NCBI GenBank assembly: GCA_963840055.1
Contig: CAWIXM010000026.1
Span: 1-64,000, forward strand
Direction of reading: 5' to 3'
Source: Rhodoplanes sp963840055
GTDB taxonomy: Bacteria > Pseudomonadota > Alphaproteobacteria > Rhizobiales > Xanthobacteraceae
Length of the DNA stretch: 64,000 nucleotides
In this document: positions 49,558 to 57,895 of the stretch, in pieces
How the letters are laid out: the number at the start of each line of letters is the position of its first letter
How positions within the stretch are numbered: the stretch's first letter is position 1
Translations under genes and position numbers: made by a program
The notes under the pieces: generated by a model
Told to the model about the DNA's origin: nothing
The model's input: the letters and a program-made list of their open reading frames with translations, nothing else
Databases searched by the model: none

Positions 49558-51057
49558 ATGAAGCAAGTGGAGCTCTATGCGAAGGTTCGATATGCGGTTC
49601 AGGTTGAGGGACTGAGCGAGCGGGCGGCGGCGCGGCGGTTTGGGATTGATCCGCGGACGGTCGCCAAGATGATGGCGTTTTCTGTTCCGCCTGGTTATCG
49701 GCGGTCGCGGCCGCCGGCGAAGCCGAAGCTGGGCGCGTACATTGCGACCATCGACAATATCCTGGCGGACGACAAATGCCGGCCGAAGAAGCAGCAGCAT
49801 ACGGCGAAGCGGATTTTCGAACGGCTTCGCGACGAGCACGGCTTCACGGGCGGCATCACGATCGTGAAGGACTACGTGGCCGGTTGGCGGCAACGATCGC
49901 AGGAGATGTTCGTGCCGCTGGTGCATCCGCCTGGCCATGCCCAGGTGGACTTTGGCGAGGCCATCGGCATCATCGGGGGCATCGAATGCAAGATTCACTT
50001 CTTTGCATTCGATCTGCCGCACTCGGACGGTTGTTTTGTGGTGGCCTATCCGGCGGAGACGACCGAGGCCTTCTGCGACGGCCACGTTCAGGCGTTCGCG
50101 TTTTTTGGCGGCGTGCCACGGTCGATTTTATACGATAACACCAAGCTTGCAGTGGCCCGCATTCTTGGCGACGGCAAGCGCCAGCGGACGCGGACATTCA
50201 CCGAGCTGCAATCGCACTACCTGTTCGAGGACCGGTTCGGCCGACCTGGCAAAGGCAACGACAAGGGCAAGGTCGAAGGGCTGGTCGGCTATGCGCGGCG
50301 GAACTTTCTGGTGCCGATCCCAGCGTTCGCGAGCTTTGCGGCGTTGAACGCCCATCTGCTGGAGTGTTGCCGCAAGCGCCTGGGTGACCGCCTGCGCGGC
50401 CATGACGAGACGATCGGCGACCGACTGGAGCGCGATCTTGCCGCCTTCCGGATACCGCTGCCGGCGCCTTACGACGCCTGCGAGAAGGTTGCGACGAAGG
50501 TCTCCTCGCTGTCGCTCGTGCGGTATCGACGCAACGACTACTCGGCGCCGACGACCTACGGTCACCGCGACGTGCTGGTGCGCGGTTACGTCCATGAGGT
50601 GGTGATCTCATGCGGCGCGGAGGTGATCGCGCGTCATCCGCGGTCCTATGAGCGCGAGGACTTTGTGTTCGATCCGTTGCACTATCTCGCCCTGATTGAG
50701 CAGAAGATCAACGCGCTCGACCAGGCCGCGCCCCTGGCGGACTGGCGACTGCCCGAGGAGTTTGCTGCGCTGCGCCGCCTGCTCGAGGCTCGCCTGGACA
50801 AGCAAGGCAAGCGAGAGTTCGTTCAGGTCTTGCGCCTGATGGAGGCGTTCAGGATCGAGGAGGTGACACTTGCCGTGCGCGATGCCATGGCGCGCGGTGC
50901 CCTCAGCTTCGACGCCGTGAAGCATCTGCTGCTGTGCCGGATCGAGCGCCGGCCGCCGCGCCTCGACATGACGATCTACCCCTATCTGCCCAAAGCTGTC
51001 GTCGCGACCACCTCGGCCAAGGCCTATCTGGGTCTGCTCACGGGAGTGGCGTCATGA
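49558..51057 (+). CDS. istA: IstA transposase of the IS21 element (499 aa)
   Basis: The start MKQVELYAKVRYAVQVEGLS leads into an HTH (SERAARRFGIDPRTVAKM-like). The DDE core has Asp in HAQVDFGEAIG, Asp in SILYDNTKLAV and Glu in NDKGKVEGLVGYARRNF. The C-terminal part has the IstA-specific RYRRNDYSAPTTYGHRDVLV. Length is normal. It overlaps istB by four bases (ATGA), typical of translational coupling in this family. Confidence 0.95.
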   Translation: MKQVELYAKVRYAVQVEGLSERAAARRFGIDPRTVAKMMAFSVPPGYRRSRPPAKPKLGAYIATIDNILADDKCRPKKQQHTAKRIFERLRDEHGFTGGITIVKDYVAGWRQRSQEMFVPLVHPPGHAQVDFGEAIGIIGGIECKIHFFAFDLPHSDGCFVVAYPAETTEAFCDGHVQAFAFFGGVPRSILYDNTKLAVARILGDGKRQRTRTFTELQSHYLFEDRFGRPGKGNDKGKVEGLVGYARRNFLVPIPAFASFAALNAHLLECCRKRLGDRLRGHDETIGDRLERDLAAFRIPLPAPYDACEKVATKVSSLSLVRYRRNDYSAPTTYGHRDVLVRGYVHEVVISCGAEVIARHPRSYEREDFVFDPLHYLALIEQKINALDQAAPLADWRLPEEFAALRRLLEARLDKQGKREFVQVLRLMEAFRIEEVTLAVRDAMARGALSFDAVKHLLLCRIERRPPRLDMTIYPYLPKAVVATTSAKAYLGLLTGVAS

Positions 51058-51848
51058 CCGATACCCCGCAGGTTCTCCTGGCGCACCACCTCAAGACGCT
51101 CAAGCTGCCGACCTTCCTGCGCGAGTACGACAAGGTGGCGCGCCAATGCGCCGCCGAGGGCGTCGACTATCCGCGTTATCTGCTGCGGCTCGCCGAGCTG
51201 GAGTTGATTGATCGCGAGCGGCGTACGATCGAGCGCCGCATCAAGGCGGCCAAGTTCCCGACCGTGAAGAGCCTCGACAGTTTCGACTTTGCGGCCTTTC
51301 CGTCGTTGAACAAAGCGCTGGTGATGGAGCTGGCGCGATCGGAATATGTCGCGCGGCGCGAGAACATCATCGCGGTCGGCAACAGCGGCACGGGGAAGAC
51401 TCACGTCGGTCTGGGACTCGGTCTTGCAGCCTGCCAGAAGGGCCTGTCGGTCGGCTTTACCACCGCCGCCGCTCTCGCGCACGAGCTGATCGAGGCGCGC
51501 GACGACAAGCGCCTCTTACGCCTGCAGCGCCAGTACGCCGCCTACAAGCTGCTGATCATCGACGAACTCGGATACGTGCCGCTGTCGCAGACCGGCGCCG
51601 AGTTGCTGTTCGAGGTCTTCAGCCAGCGTTACGAACGGGGCGCCACCCTCGTGACCAGCAATCTGCCGTTCGACGAATGGACCAGCGTATTCGGGTCCGA
51701 GCGATTGACCGGTGCCCTGCTCGATCGTTTGACCCACCATGTCCATATTCTCGAAATGAACGGCGAAAGCTACAGGCTCGCCCAAAGCAAGCGACGCGCG
51801 AAACGCTCCAGACCCGATTCATCATCCGATGGGCCGCCGGATAACTGA
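51054..51848 (+). CDS. istB: IstB ATPase helper of the IS21 element (264 aa)
   Basis: AAA+ protein related to DnaC that assists transposition and target choice. Start MTDTPQVLLAHHLKTLKLPT at 51054. Walker A is AVGNSGTGKTHVGLGLG, Walker B LLIIDELGYVPLS, sensor GATLVTSNLPFDEW. The C-terminal tail (KRRAKRSRPDSSSDGPPDN) is longer and more charged than in many relatives. From 51849 to the element end at 52104 I see only non-coding end sequence. Confidence 0.95.
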   Translation: MTDTPQVLLAHHLKTLKLPTFLREYDKVARQCAAEGVDYPRYLLRLAELELIDRERRTIERRIKAAKFPTVKSLDSFDFAAFPSLNKALVMELARSEYVARRENIIAVGNSGTGKTHVGLGLGLAACQKGLSVGFTTAAALAHELIEARDDKRLLRLQRQYAAYKLLIIDELGYVPLSQTGAELLFEVFSQRYERGATLVTSNLPFDEWTSVFGSERLTGALLDRLTHHVHILEMNGESYRLAQSKRRAKRSRPDSSSDGPPDN

Positions 51849-53420
51849 CCCGCCATCACCAGACATCATGCGTTCGCGACCATAAACAAGCGCGCATCGC
51901 GGCTCCCGGATGATCGCTCGGTGCGCGCTCTCGCCGTCAAGCCCCGCGCCAGAAGCGCGCCGCTACGCGGTTGCAGGGCTTGACCGCTCGCGCGACCGAG
52001 CACACCCGCCTTCCGTGCCGCATAGCCCAATCAACGAAGCGCCAATCCCGTCGTGATGCAATTTTGCTCCGGCCCGCCGATGCAATTTCTCTCCGGCGTT
52101 GACAGCGCTCGCGCTGAGGTCCCAGATCGAGGATGCGGCCGCTGAATGGCAGGCCCAGAATCGCAGTGTGAGCCGAGCTTGGCCGGAGGAGAGAATTCTG
52201 GATGCAGTGCGCGTGATCGAGAAGAGCGGCGTCTCCCTCGCCGACGTGAAGAACCGGGCGACGCTCGACGCCTTTCTCGGACCAACCGACCCGAAGGAGA
52301 TTGAAGCATTGCTTACCCTCTCGGCCGAAGAGGATGGCCGCAGGGGAAGCGGCCGCTATGGCGACGCCTGGCGTTTGCCGCTTGGCCATGAGGCGCGGGC
52401 GAGCGCGGGCGTGCGGCTGGCACTGCTCGGCGACCCCCGTCCCGGCGTCGGACTTCGCGCCGATGGTCTGCCCGACGTCGACTGGTGCCCGATCGAGGGT
52501 GGCGACGTCACCATCGAGATTCGCGCCGACCCGAACGATATCAATTCTGAGACCACCAAACGCCTGCCCGGGTCTGTGAGCCCATTCTGGATGGCGCGCT
52601 ATCCAATCACCATTGCCCAGTTCCGAGCGTTTCTTAAGGAATGCTATCGGGAGGATGGGTGGCAACTACCGCCGGGGTTCATTGTTGACCTGCCTGCCGA
52701 CTATCCGCCGCCGAAGCACCGGGCGCGCCATGACAACCATCCGGCCGACAGCGTCAACTGGTTCGATGCTCTGGCGTTCTGCCATTGGCTGAGCGCGCGT
52801 CTTCGCTTCGAGGTACGGCTGCCGACGGAGTTCGAGTGGCAGCTGGCCGCCACCGGTGGTGACCGCGCGCGCACGTATCCCTGGGGTCCGGACTGGGATC
52901 CGCTGCGGGAGCACTGGCGGGCGAATACCTCTGAAAGTGATCTTGGCCGCACGACGGCCGTCGGGATGTACCCGGCCGGCGCCTCGGCGGCAGGGATACT
53001 GGACCTGGCGGGCACCCTTTGGGAGTGGTGCCTGAATGAGTTCGACGATCCATACCGCATGGTGAGTTCCCAAATTCAAGGAGACCGCCGTGTGCTGCGC
53101 GGCGGATCCTGGCTCGTTAGTCAGGGCAGCGCGCGCTCAGCCTACCGCAGCAAGAGCGACCCGTTCGACAGGATCAACCCGCTCGGCCGGAACGACAACA
53201 TCGGTTTTCGGTTGGTGTGTTCGTCCCTATCTTCTGGGCACTGAGCACTGAAAGCACCGCGCAGGCGGCGCAAAGCGGTGCGCAGCGCCGCCGCGGTTTT
53301 TTGCACCCAACCTACCGCGCCTTGACCGCCCGTCGGTGTTCAGCGGGGCGGATTACCAGCGTCTCCAGGACATGCTGGTTAAGGGGACCGACGCCTCGGG
53401 CGACATTCGCGCAGCGAGCG

Positions 53421-53733
53421 ATCGCAGACGATCAGCGCTTGGAGAATTGGAAGGACCGCCGCGCCTTCGCCCGTCCGTACTTCTTGCGCTCGACCACGCG
53501 CGAATCGCGCGTGAGAAACCCGCCGCGTTTCAAGATGGCGCGCAGATCGGGCTCGTAGTGAGTCAGCGCCTTGGAGATCCCGTGGCGCACGGCGCCAGCC
53601 TGGCCAGACAGCCCGCCGCCCGCGACCGTGCATTCGACATCATATTGGCCGTTGCGATTGGCGGCGACCAGCGGCTGCTGGATCAGCATGCGCAGGACCG
53701 GCCGCGCGAAATAGGTCTCCACCGTCTTCTTGT
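53421..53733. repeat. Right 313-bp direct repeat (inside and just beyond rpsI)
   Basis: This is the intact-gene copy of the repeat: 11 bases beyond the rpsI stop plus about the last 300 bases of the coding region. See the left copy at 45568-45880. The 176 bases between the FGE-domain stop (53244) and this repeat hold no gene. Confidence 0.93.
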
Positions 53734-53908
53734 TGACGGTAATCTTGCCCACGCCCGGCATGATCCAGACGCGCGCGACCGCGTCTTTGCGCTTGCCGGT
53801 GGCGTAGGCGCGCCGCTGCTTGTCGAGCTTCTGCTCGTATTTCGGCGCCTCGGGCGCGGCAGGCTTGAGGGACGACAGCTGATCGAGGGATTGCATGGTC
53901 TCGGCCAT
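53432..53908 (-). CDS. rpsI: Ribosomal protein S9 (158 aa)
   Basis: Small-subunit protein whose C-terminal tail reaches the P site. The start MAETMQSLDQLSSLKPAAPE at 53908 fits relatives; an upstream GTG would overlap rplM. Motifs: AYATGKRKDAVARVWI, GGGLSGQAGAVRHGISKAL and the end KKYGRAKARRSFQFSKR. It lies two bases after the rplM stop. Its 3' end is duplicated 7.85 kb downstream of the gene. Confidence 0.98.
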   Translation of the reverse strand: MAETMQSLDQLSSLKPAAPEAPKYEQKLDKQRRAYATGKRKDAVARVWIMPGVGKITVNKKTVETYFARPVLRMLIQQPLVAANRNGQYDVECTVAGGGLSGQAGAVRHGISKALTHYEPDLRAILKRGGFLTRDSRVVERKKYGRAKARRSFQFSKR

Positions 53909-53910
53909 GG

Positions 53911-54375
53911 TCACGCGCTCCGTGCGTTCTTGCGGTTCATGGCCGCGATATCGAGCTTTTCCGGGGTCTGGGCGGCGTGCGGATGCTCGGGCCCGGCATA
54001 GACCCGCAAATTGCCGAGCTGGCGCCGTCCGAGCGGACCGCGCGGCAGCATCCGCTCAACCGCCTTCTCGACGATGCGCTGGGGAAACCGGCCCTCCATG
54101 ATCGACTTCGCGCTGCGCTCCTTGATGCCGCCAATGAAGCCGGTGTGATGCCGATACACCTTCTGCTGCAGCTTGCGGCCGGTGAGCACCACCTTCTCCG
54201 CATTGACGATGATTACGTTGTCGCCGCAGTCGACATGGGGGGTGAAGGTCGGCTTGTGCTTGCCGCGCAGCCGCATCGCCACGATCGAAGCGAGGCGCCC
54301 GACGACGAGCCCCGTCGCGTCGATCATCACCCATTTCTTGTCGACCTCGGCGGGCTTCGCCGAATAGCTCTTCAT
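53911..54375 (-). CDS. rplM: Ribosomal protein L13 (154 aa)
   Basis: Early-assembly large-subunit protein. I chose the start MKSYSAKPAEVDKKWVMIDA at 54375 over an in-frame start three codons upstream. Motifs: GLVVGRLASIVAMRLRGKHK, CGDNVIIVNAEKV and MLPRGPLGRRQLGNLRVYAG. Length is normal. It is followed at two bases by rpsI and preceded by the thioesterase gene in the same direction. Confidence 0.98.
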   Translation of the reverse strand: MKSYSAKPAEVDKKWVMIDATGLVVGRLASIVAMRLRGKHKPTFTPHVDCGDNVIIVNAEKVVLTGRKLQQKVYRHHTGFIGGIKERSAKSIMEGRFPQRIVEKAVERMLPRGPLGRRQLGNLRVYAGPEHPHAAQTPEKLDIAAMNRKNARSA

Positions 54376-54520
54376 CACCTGCATCCTTGGCTGGGAACCA
54401 GCGTGGTCGCAGCAACGCCTCGGCCGCGCTTGTAGCCGCTCAAGCGGTTTTTCGTCAACCCATGAGAGGGAAAAAAGATCGTGTAAAAATAAATAGTTAG
54501 GTATATGGTAGTTTATTACC

Positions 54521-54958
54521 TCAAGGCAAGTGCCTCGCGGGGATGGAATAGGTTGCGGTCACATGGGCGACCGGGCCTTCCAGACCTTCGGAACAGACCG
54601 TAACTTCTCCTACCGCAAGCCGCTTGCCGAGCTTCATCAGCTTCGCCTCGGCGATAAGGTCGCGCTGAGCCGGCCGGCGCAGGAAATTGACGTTGAAGTT
54701 GGTGGTGACCGCGAGCGGAACCGGTCCGATCGAGGCCAGCACGGCGACATACATGGCGAAATCGGCGAGCGCCATCATGGTCGGGCCGGAAATGGTCCCG
54801 CCCGGACGAATGAAGGTTTCCCGATAGGCTTGGCGAACGCGGCAACCATGGTGCCAGGCATCTTCAATCGCGACGCCGCTGTCGCGATGATAATATTGTG
54901 GGAACTCCTTCTCGAGGAACCTGTCGAGTTCTGCAACCGTCATTGCCGGCTTTTGCAT
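54521..54958 (-). CDS. PaaI-family hot-dog thioesterase (145 aa)
   Basis: Acyl-CoA thioesterase of the hot-dog fold. The catalytic segment is RPGGTISGPTMMALADFAMY (Gly-Pro-x-x-x-x-x-x-Asp type), with NFNVNFLRRPAQRDLIAEAK and VTATYSIPARHLP forming the later strands. The start may be 54958 or 54943 (MTVAELDRFL). It precedes rplM-rpsI in the same direction, a gene order I recall in Bradyrhizobium relatives. The ~145-bp gap to rplM includes an AT-rich stretch near 54480-54515. Confidence 0.9.
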   Translation of the reverse strand: MQKPAMTVAELDRFLEKEFPQYYHRDSGVAIEDAWHHGCRVRQAYRETFIRPGGTISGPTMMALADFAMYVAVLASIGPVPLAVTTNFNVNFLRRPAQRDLIAEAKLMKLGKRLAVGEVTVCSEGLEGPVAHVTATYSIPARHLP

Positions 54959-55100
54959 GACCGCGCGTCTCCCCTGGCCCGGGCAGAATTCAACCGGGGA
55001 GCATGCCTTACCGCGTGCGGAGCGGCAAAGGACTTACGACGCCTCTTTCCGAGCGCGAGTGAGGCATGTATCTGTGGGAGGCCATGTCGGGAGAACTGCA

Positions 55101-55928
55101 ATGACGACGCCCTTGCCGACCGACGCCGTGAGCCAGGCGGAACCGATCCTCCTGCGCGAAGATATGAACCATATTACGGTCCTCACGCTCAATCGACCGA
55201 AGGCGCGCAACACGCTGTCGGACGCCATGCTCGCCGCGCTCAGCGAAGCCTTCGGGCTGATCGCGCGCGACCGGTCAATTCGCGCCGTGGTGCTTGCCGC
55301 GAAAGGTCCGGCCTTTTGCGCAGGGCACGATCTCAAGGAGATGACCGCCCATCGCAGCGACAGCGACCGCGGACGCGCCTATTTCATCGACCTGTTCGCG
55401 CGCTGCAGCACTTTGATGCAGGCGATCGTGCGCCTTCCCCAACCGGTCGTCGCTGCGGTTCACGCCACTGCCACCGCCGCCGGCTGCCAACTTGTGGCAA
55501 CCTGTGACCTCGCGGTGGCGGCACGAACCGCTTCCTTTGGCACCACCGGCATCAATGTCGGCTTGTTCTGTTCGACGCCGATGGTCGCGCTTTCGCGGAA
55601 CGTCGGGCGCAAGCAGGCGTTGGAGATACTGTTGACTGGCGACATGATCTCCGCGGAGGACGCCTTCCGGATGGGCCTCGTCAATCGGCTCGCCGAGCCT
55701 GGAGTTGAATACGAGGACGCATTGGCGATTGCCCGGAAGATTGCGGCGAAACCTGCGCCGGTCGTGAAGGTCGGCAAGGAGGCGTTCTATCGCCAGCTCG
55801 AAATGGGATTGTCCGACGCCTATCGCTACGCCGGCGAAGTCATGGTCGAGAACATGCTGGCGCGCGACGCTGAAGAAGGAATCGCCGCTTTCGTGGAAAA
55901 GCGCGCGCCACGTTGGGAGGAGCAATGA
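55101..55928 (+). CDS. Enoyl-CoA hydratase/isomerase family protein (275 aa)
   Basis: Crotonase-fold enzyme of fatty-acid or CoA-ester metabolism. I chose the start MTTPLPTDAVSQAEPILLRE at 55101 because GGGAGA precedes it. The oxyanion-hole segments are GPAFCAGHDLKEMTA and VHATATAAGCQLVATCDLAVA. The second acidic catalytic position of classical hydratases is not obvious, so the reaction could differ. It is divergent from the thioesterase and overlaps the next gene by ATGA, so the two are co-expressed. Confidence 0.88.
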   Translation: MTTPLPTDAVSQAEPILLREDMNHITVLTLNRPKARNTLSDAMLAALSEAFGLIARDRSIRAVVLAAKGPAFCAGHDLKEMTAHRSDSDRGRAYFIDLFARCSTLMQAIVRLPQPVVAAVHATATAAGCQLVATCDLAVAARTASFGTTGINVGLFCSTPMVALSRNVGRKQALEILLTGDMISAEDAFRMGLVNRLAEPGVEYEDALAIARKIAAKPAPVVKVGKEAFYRQLEMGLSDAYRYAGEVMVENMLARDAEEGIAAFVEKRAPRWEEQ

Positions 55929-56179
55929 CCGCCCCTGCCCTCGTCCGGCCGCCGTTGTTCGCGCGCCTCGATGCGCGCGGTGTTCGCCGCGGTCTCGCTG
56001 CTGGGGCCGCTTGGGGCCTCGTCGTTGGCGCTGGCTTGATCACAATTGAAGCTCGGCGGTGCGGCGTGATCTGTTTCGATGACGCCGCGCTCACGCTTCT
56101 GGCGTCGATTACCCTGGGATTCGTGAGCATCGGACCGCTCGCCGCCCTCGGCCGCCCGACCCGTCCAATCCAATCTTAA
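55925..56179 (+). CDS. Small membrane protein (84 aa)
   Basis: The start ATG at 55925 overlaps the enoyl-CoA hydratase stop. The protein has two hydrophobic helices (GLAAGAAWGLVVGAGLITI and LLASITLGFVSIGPLAALG) connected by a short CGVICFDD loop. No family is recognised. Coupled expression with a CoA enzyme suggests nothing specific. Confidence 0.6.
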   Translation: MTAPALVRPPLFARLDARGVRRGLAAGAAWGLVVGAGLITIEARRCGVICFDDAALTLLASITLGFVSIGPLAALGRPTRPIQS

Positions 56180-56213
56180 ATTACCCACCCAACCAAGACC
56201 GGAGAACGAAACC

Positions 56214-56474
56214 ATGCCCTTGCGACGTCTGACCGCGCTCGCCTTCGCCTTCGCCCTCGCAACCGCGGCCGGCGCCCTGTCGAACGATGCCCGCGCCCAG
56301 ACCGCGGAGCAGCAGGCGGCCTGCCAGTTCGACGCGCAAACCTATTGTTCGGCGTACATTCCCAATCACGAACTCATTCGCCGGTGCCTTGTGCGCAACC
56401 GCGGCCGCATCAGCCGGGCGTGCCGGTATGTTCTTTACGGCGGGAGGAAGCGGCGCGTGCGGCGGCGGCACTGA
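56214..56474 (+). CDS. Small secreted Cys-containing protein (86 aa)
   Basis: The signal peptide MPLRRLTALAFAFALATAAG is followed by cleavage near SNDARA-QT. The mature part CQFDAQTYCSAYIPNHELIR and RRCLVRNRGRISRACRYVLY has four cysteines and resembles a single cysteine-rich repeat of secreted proteins; the tail is very basic (RKRRVRRRH). A GGAGAACGAAACC ribosome binding region lies before the start. The function is unknown. Confidence 0.62.
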   Translation: MPLRRLTALAFAFALATAAGALSNDARAQTAEQQAACQFDAQTYCSAYIPNHELIRRCLVRNRGRISRACRYVLYGGRKRRVRRRH

Positions 56475-56629
56475 GGCTTGCCGGCACAGCCAATTGCGGA
56501 TCAGCAGCGGCCGAACTGCAAACGCCTCGCTACGGACGAGGCGTTGCGTATTCGTCGCTGCACCTTCCTTGACGGGACGGAAGCGCGACAAAAGCGAGGC
56601 AGGCAACGCAGCCCACCGCGCGAACAGGC

Positions 56630-56791
56630 TTACTTGCTTTCCTTCAACTGTTTCTCGATCCCTTTCACCGATCGTGCGACTTCCTGGATCTGAGAGGCGA
56701 GCATCGCATAGAGGCTGCTCATTTGTCGAAGTTCGGCCCGCAGCCACTCGGCCTTTTCGTCGGCATTCATCTGATCCCAGGTTTTCGCCAT
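56630..56791 (-). CDS. Small coiled-coil hypothetical protein (53 aa)
   Basis: I chose MAKTWDQMNADEKAEWLRAE at 56791, after GGGGAGGAG. The product is almost entirely helical, with LRQMSSLYAMLASQIQEVAR and RSVKGIEKQLKESK as a likely coiled coil. I recall similar small conserved proteins in Bradyrhizobium. Function unknown. Confidence 0.65.
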   Translation of the reverse strand: MAKTWDQMNADEKAEWLRAELRQMSSLYAMLASQIQEVARSVKGIEKQLKESK

Positions 56792-56885
56792 CGACTCCTC
56801 CCCGCCAAAGCGAACCAATGTCCACATCCCTCGTCGCGCGTCAAATTCGATCTGGCGCGCGGCGCTCGCTGGACCTGCGACTCGC

Positions 56886-57762
56886 CTACCCTTTCGCCTT
56901 GAGCGAGTTGTACATGTCGAGAGCGTCCGCCGGCTTGAGGTTTTCGTGGACCACCGCCGAGACCGCGGCGATCATCGCCTTGGGCGCGTCCGATTGGAAG
57001 ATGTTGCGGCCCATGTCGACGCCCGCCGCTCCCTGCTGGACCGCGTTGTAGGCCATGGTCAACGCGTCGAGCTCGGGTAATTTCTTGCCGCCGGCCATCA
57101 CGATCGGCACCGGACAAGACGCGGTGACGGTCTCGAAGCCTTCCTCGACATAATAGGTCTTCACGTACTGCGCGCCGAGCTCCGCAATGATGCGGCAGGC
57201 AAGTCGGAAGTACTGCGCATCGCGCACCATGTCCTTGCCGACGGCGGTGACGCCCATCACCGGCATGCCGCAGCGCAGCCCGGCATCGACCAACTTGGTC
57301 ATGTTGTGGATCGAGCGCGTCTCGAACTGCACCGCCGATAAAGACTTGGATGCCGACGCCCGCCGCGTTGAGGCGCACCGCGTCTTCCATGTCGATCGCG
57401 ATCTGTTCGTCCGAGAGCTCCTTGAGAATGCTCGGCCCGCCGCTTGCGCGCAGCACCATTGGCCTCGTCGACTCGGCCGGGATGACCGATCGCAGAATTC
57501 CGCGTGTGCAGAACAGCGCGTCGCAATAGTGCAAGAGCGGTACGATCGACAAATCGATGCGCTCGAGCCCGGTGGTCGGCCCCTGGAAATAGCCGTGGTC
57601 GATCGCGAGCATCACCGTGCGCCCGGTCAGCGGACTGAACACGCGCGCGAGCCGGTTCTTCATCCCCCAGTCGAGCTGATGCGATCCTTTCAGGAAAAAG
57701 CCCGGCGTCGCCTGCGGCTTGTCGGCCTGGTAGCGTTGACCTTCGATATCGGCTTCGGGCAT
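56886..57762 (-). pseudogene. LsrF-like class I aldolase/thiolase, frameshifted
   Basis: The start MPEADIEGQRYQADKPQATP at 57762 leads into RTVMLAIDHGYFQGPTTGLE and DMEDAVRLNAAGVGIQVFIGG, the DeoC/LacD-type fold of LsrF (thiolysis or aldol cleavage of phosphorylated 2,4-diones or sugars). Near 57335 one base is missing; the other frame continues QFETRSIHNMTKLVDAG, the Lys segment QYVKTYYVEEGFETVT, and MAGGKKLPELDALTMAYNAV to LKAKG at 56886. Joined, the protein is ~292 residues, a normal length. It lies next to a RhaD-SDR enzyme gene in the same direction, so a sugar pathway is likely. Confidence 0.82.
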
Positions 57763-57895
57763 CTCTCACCTCGCAAATAATCTATATCCGTTCATTCTCG
57801 TGAAAGCGGGAATCCAGTCTTCTTCGGCAATCCTGAAGCTCCGCCTGTCGATTGACGATTGGAATGGGCTCATCGCAAAGCGTCATGGATTCATA

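Larger units (their letters stand above)
49446..52104 (+). mobile_element. IS21-family insertion sequence, ~2,659 bp
   Basis: The left end GTGTAAGCGCCGGAGCAAAA and the complement of the right end TGTCAACGCCGGAGAGAAAT are inverted repeats, with a second internal copy of GCCGGAG(T/C)AAAA at each end, as usual for IS21. GCGC flanks both ends (49442-49445 and 52105-52108). Removing the element and one GCGC restores the host gene frame. Confidence 0.9.
46060..53244 (+). pseudogene. TIR-nSTAND1-FGE predicted immune sensor, broken by IS66 and IS21
   Basis: Three coding pieces (46060-46114, 47880-49445, 52109-53244) join in frame after precise removal of the two elements and give 918 residues. The start is ATG at 46060 (MTSLFISHSSKDKRWAE) after GAGGA. 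Residues 1-~135 are a TIR domain with SPNWLSSPWCVAEAMMA holding the usual WCxxE glutamate. The NTPase follows RPYPGLEPFQE: Walker A LGASGCGKSSLVRAG near 201, Walker B VLVILDQLEEVFG near 294. A helical part is followed by a C-terminal formylglycine-generating-enzyme (C-type lectin) fold, ~655-918: LPTEFEWQLAATGG, RVLRGGSW, GFRLV. This is the plan of NLR-like anti-phage proteins: NADase effector, STAND switch and sensor. The 1.6-kb middle piece is open on its own from TTG 47858. Confidence 0.88.

Noticed and set aside
53245..53420. Search for a DGR template repeat, avd gene or reverse transcriptase after the FGE domain
   Set aside because: Only 176 bases of non-coding sequence remain before rpsI; nothing resembling those parts was seen.
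45881..53420. Integrase or other recombinase for the rpsI cassette
   Set aside because: The only recombination genes inside are the IS66 and IS21 transposases, which belong to their own elements.
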